Below, one piece after another: positions 63,053 through 64,000 of a DNA stretch of 64,000 nt (positions are counted from its first letter, which is position 1; each line of letters starts with the position of its first letter). A model generated the notes under the pieces. It saw only the letters and a program-made list of their open reading frames with translations. It did no database searches and had not been told where the DNA came from. The DNA lies in contig NZ_GL878519.1 of assembly GCF_000194985.1 (NCBI RefSeq), positions 665,570-729,569 on the forward strand, in the 5' to 3' direction. Origin of the DNA: Dialister micraerophilus DSM 19965. Lineage in GTDB: Bacteria > Bacillota > Negativicutes > Veillonellales > Dialisteraceae. The position numbers and the translations under genes were made by a program.

Positions 63053-64000
63053 TTACATATCTTCCGGTTCTTCCTGATCCGTTTGTTCGTAGAAAAGTGT
63101 GAATTGTCCGGCAAAGTACATTTTTACCGTTCCGACAGGTCCGTTACGATTTTTTGAAAGTATGATTTCAGTTTCATTTTGTTTCGGGTCTCCGTCTTGT
63201 ATTTCTTTGTTGTAGTATGCTTCACGATAAAGGAATGTTACCATGTCGGCATCTTGTTCAAGCGATCCGGATTCACGAAGGTCCGAAAGCATCGGTCTTT
63301 TGTCGTTTCTTGATTCAACTCCACGTGAAAGCTGTGAGAGTGCGATAACCGGTACATTGAGTTCACGTGCGAGTGATTTCAGAGATCTGGATATTTCCGA
63401 GATTTCCTGTTGACGGTTTTCGTTGTTTCTGTTGCCTTTTGCTTGCATGAGTTGGAGATAGTCTATCATTATAATGTCAAGTCCACGTTCGGCTTTGAGT
63501 CTTCTGCATTTTGAACGCATTTCTCCTACCGTTATACCCGGTGTGTCGTCAATAAATAACGGTGCTTCCATGAGAGCTCCTGCCGCATTTGCAAGGTTTG
63601 TCCATTCTTGTTGTGTGGAAATTCTTCCGGTACGAAGTTTTTGGCTGTCTATCAATGCTGTCGAGCATAAAAGACGTTGTACCAATTGTTCACGTGACAT
63701 TTCAAGCGAGAAGAATGCGACTTTTTTGTGTTCGGTTGAAAGGCTCATATTTTTTGCCATATTGAGAACGAATGCGGTTTTTCCCATTGAAGGTCTTGCC
63801 GCAACTATTATGAAATCGCCTTTTTGAAATCCGCTTGTCATTCCGTCAAGTCTTGTAAATCCTGTGGGAAGTCCTGTAATTCCTATTTTGTTTCTGAATT
63901 TTTCGGTGATTTCGGTGAGTTCTTGTTGTACGGCTTCTCCAATCGGTATGAAGTCGGATTTACGTTCATCTCTTGTAACTTCCAGTATGGAACGTTCCGC
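63053..64000 (-). CDS. dnaB: Replicative DNA helicase DnaB, 3' part (gene runs off the window)
   Basis: The frame stays open from 64000 to a stop at 63053, giving 315 residues of the C-terminal RecA-like domain and part of the linker. Motifs seen are TGLPTGFTRLDGMTSGFQKGD, Walker A AARPSMGKTAF, Walker B MIDYLQLMQ, SQLSRGVESR and the arginine-finger region LSKNRNGPVG. The 5' end lies beyond the window. It is near the oriC block and the DciA-like gene, which may encode its loader. Confidence 0.95.
   Translation of the reverse strand, partial: AERSILEVTRDERKSDFIPIGEAVQQELTEITEKFRNKIGITGLPTGFTRLDGMTSGFQKGDFIIVAARPSMGKTAFVLNMAKNMSLSTEHKKVAFFSLEMSREQLVQRLLCSTALIDSQKLRTGRISTQQEWTNLANAAGALMEAPLFIDDTPGITVGEMRSKCRRLKAERGLDIIMIDYLQLMQAKGNRNNENRQQEISEISRSLKSLARELNVPVIALSQLSRGVESRNDKRPMLSDLRESGSLEQDADMVTFLYREAYYNKEIQDGDPKQNETEIILSKNRNGPVGTVKMYFAGQFTLFYEQTDQEEPEDM

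Noticed and set aside
1-64000. CRISPR arrays, rRNA or tRNA genes, prophage
   Set aside because: No regularly spaced repeats, no tRNA-like cloverleaf ending in a T-loop, no rRNA and no phage structural genes were seen by eye; a tRNAscan or Rfam run would be needed to exclude short RNAs.

Overview
The window looks like chromosomal DNA of a low-GC, diderm member of the Firmicutes (Negativicutes, perhaps Dialister-like). The core genes (single-chain clostridial-type PurL, RpoB/RpoC, DnaA, DnaN, RecF, DnaB) are Firmicute-like. Outer-membrane traits are also present: an OmpA-type barrel with a peptidoglycan-binding-like C-terminus, an EptA-like phosphoethanolamine transferase, and a heptosyltransferase-type GT9. 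The genus is an inference. No rRNA, tRNA or CRISPR array was seen.

Layout. 1-2.3 kb is a decayed accessory patch: an internally deleted IS30-type element, trmO abutting a truncated M18 aminopeptidase, and a gene fragment, all of higher GC than the rest. 2.3-17 kb is a minus-strand block: a GNAT, an HTH protein, a membrane protein, purL, an exported protein, and rpoC/rpoB standing alone without the usual ribosomal-protein neighbours. 17.3-22.2 kb is a type III restriction-modification locus whose mod gene is broken at a G9 tract and again at an A6 tract. 22.2-36.4 kb holds LemA and a membrane partner, AzlCD, a YoeB/RelB-type toxin-antitoxin cassette between 57-bp direct repeats, an ECF-like membrane protein, Eis, NhaA, a divergent DXS, a truncated MocR, an ECF S component, CFA synthase and a DUF2156 protein that apparently starts at a non-AUG codon. 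A gene-free spacer at 36.4-37.1 kb carries a cluster of DnaA-box-like sites. 37.1-51.1 kb holds an EptA-like enzyme, peroxiredoxin, flavin reductase, an EamA transporter, an LCMT-type methyltransferase, a trkA-trkH-trkH operon and an envelope cluster (sulfatase-fold transferase, GT9, GT2). 51.1-64 kb holds ispE, clc, yitT, a phosphatase, a TM2 protein, a DciA-like protein and the replication block recF-yaaA-dnaN-dnaA with a recognisable oriC, then the OmpA-like protein, an apparently orphan T-box leader and the 3' part of dnaB.

How it works together. The dnaA/dnaN spacer has DnaA boxes of the form TTATTCACA next to a run of TAG triplets (a DnaA-trio) and an AT-rich stretch, which is the expected architecture of an unwinding site. 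More boxes lie upstream of dnaA, and an unexpected third cluster lies 23 kb away. Ion homeostasis (NhaA, Trk, ClC) and envelope modification are prominent. The strongest leads are the phase-variable type III methyltransferase, the extra DnaA-box cluster, the repeat-bracketed toxin-antitoxin cassette, the orphan T-box, and a sawtooth of strand composition that drifts within operons and resets abruptly near 21.2, 39.7 and 51.1 kb.
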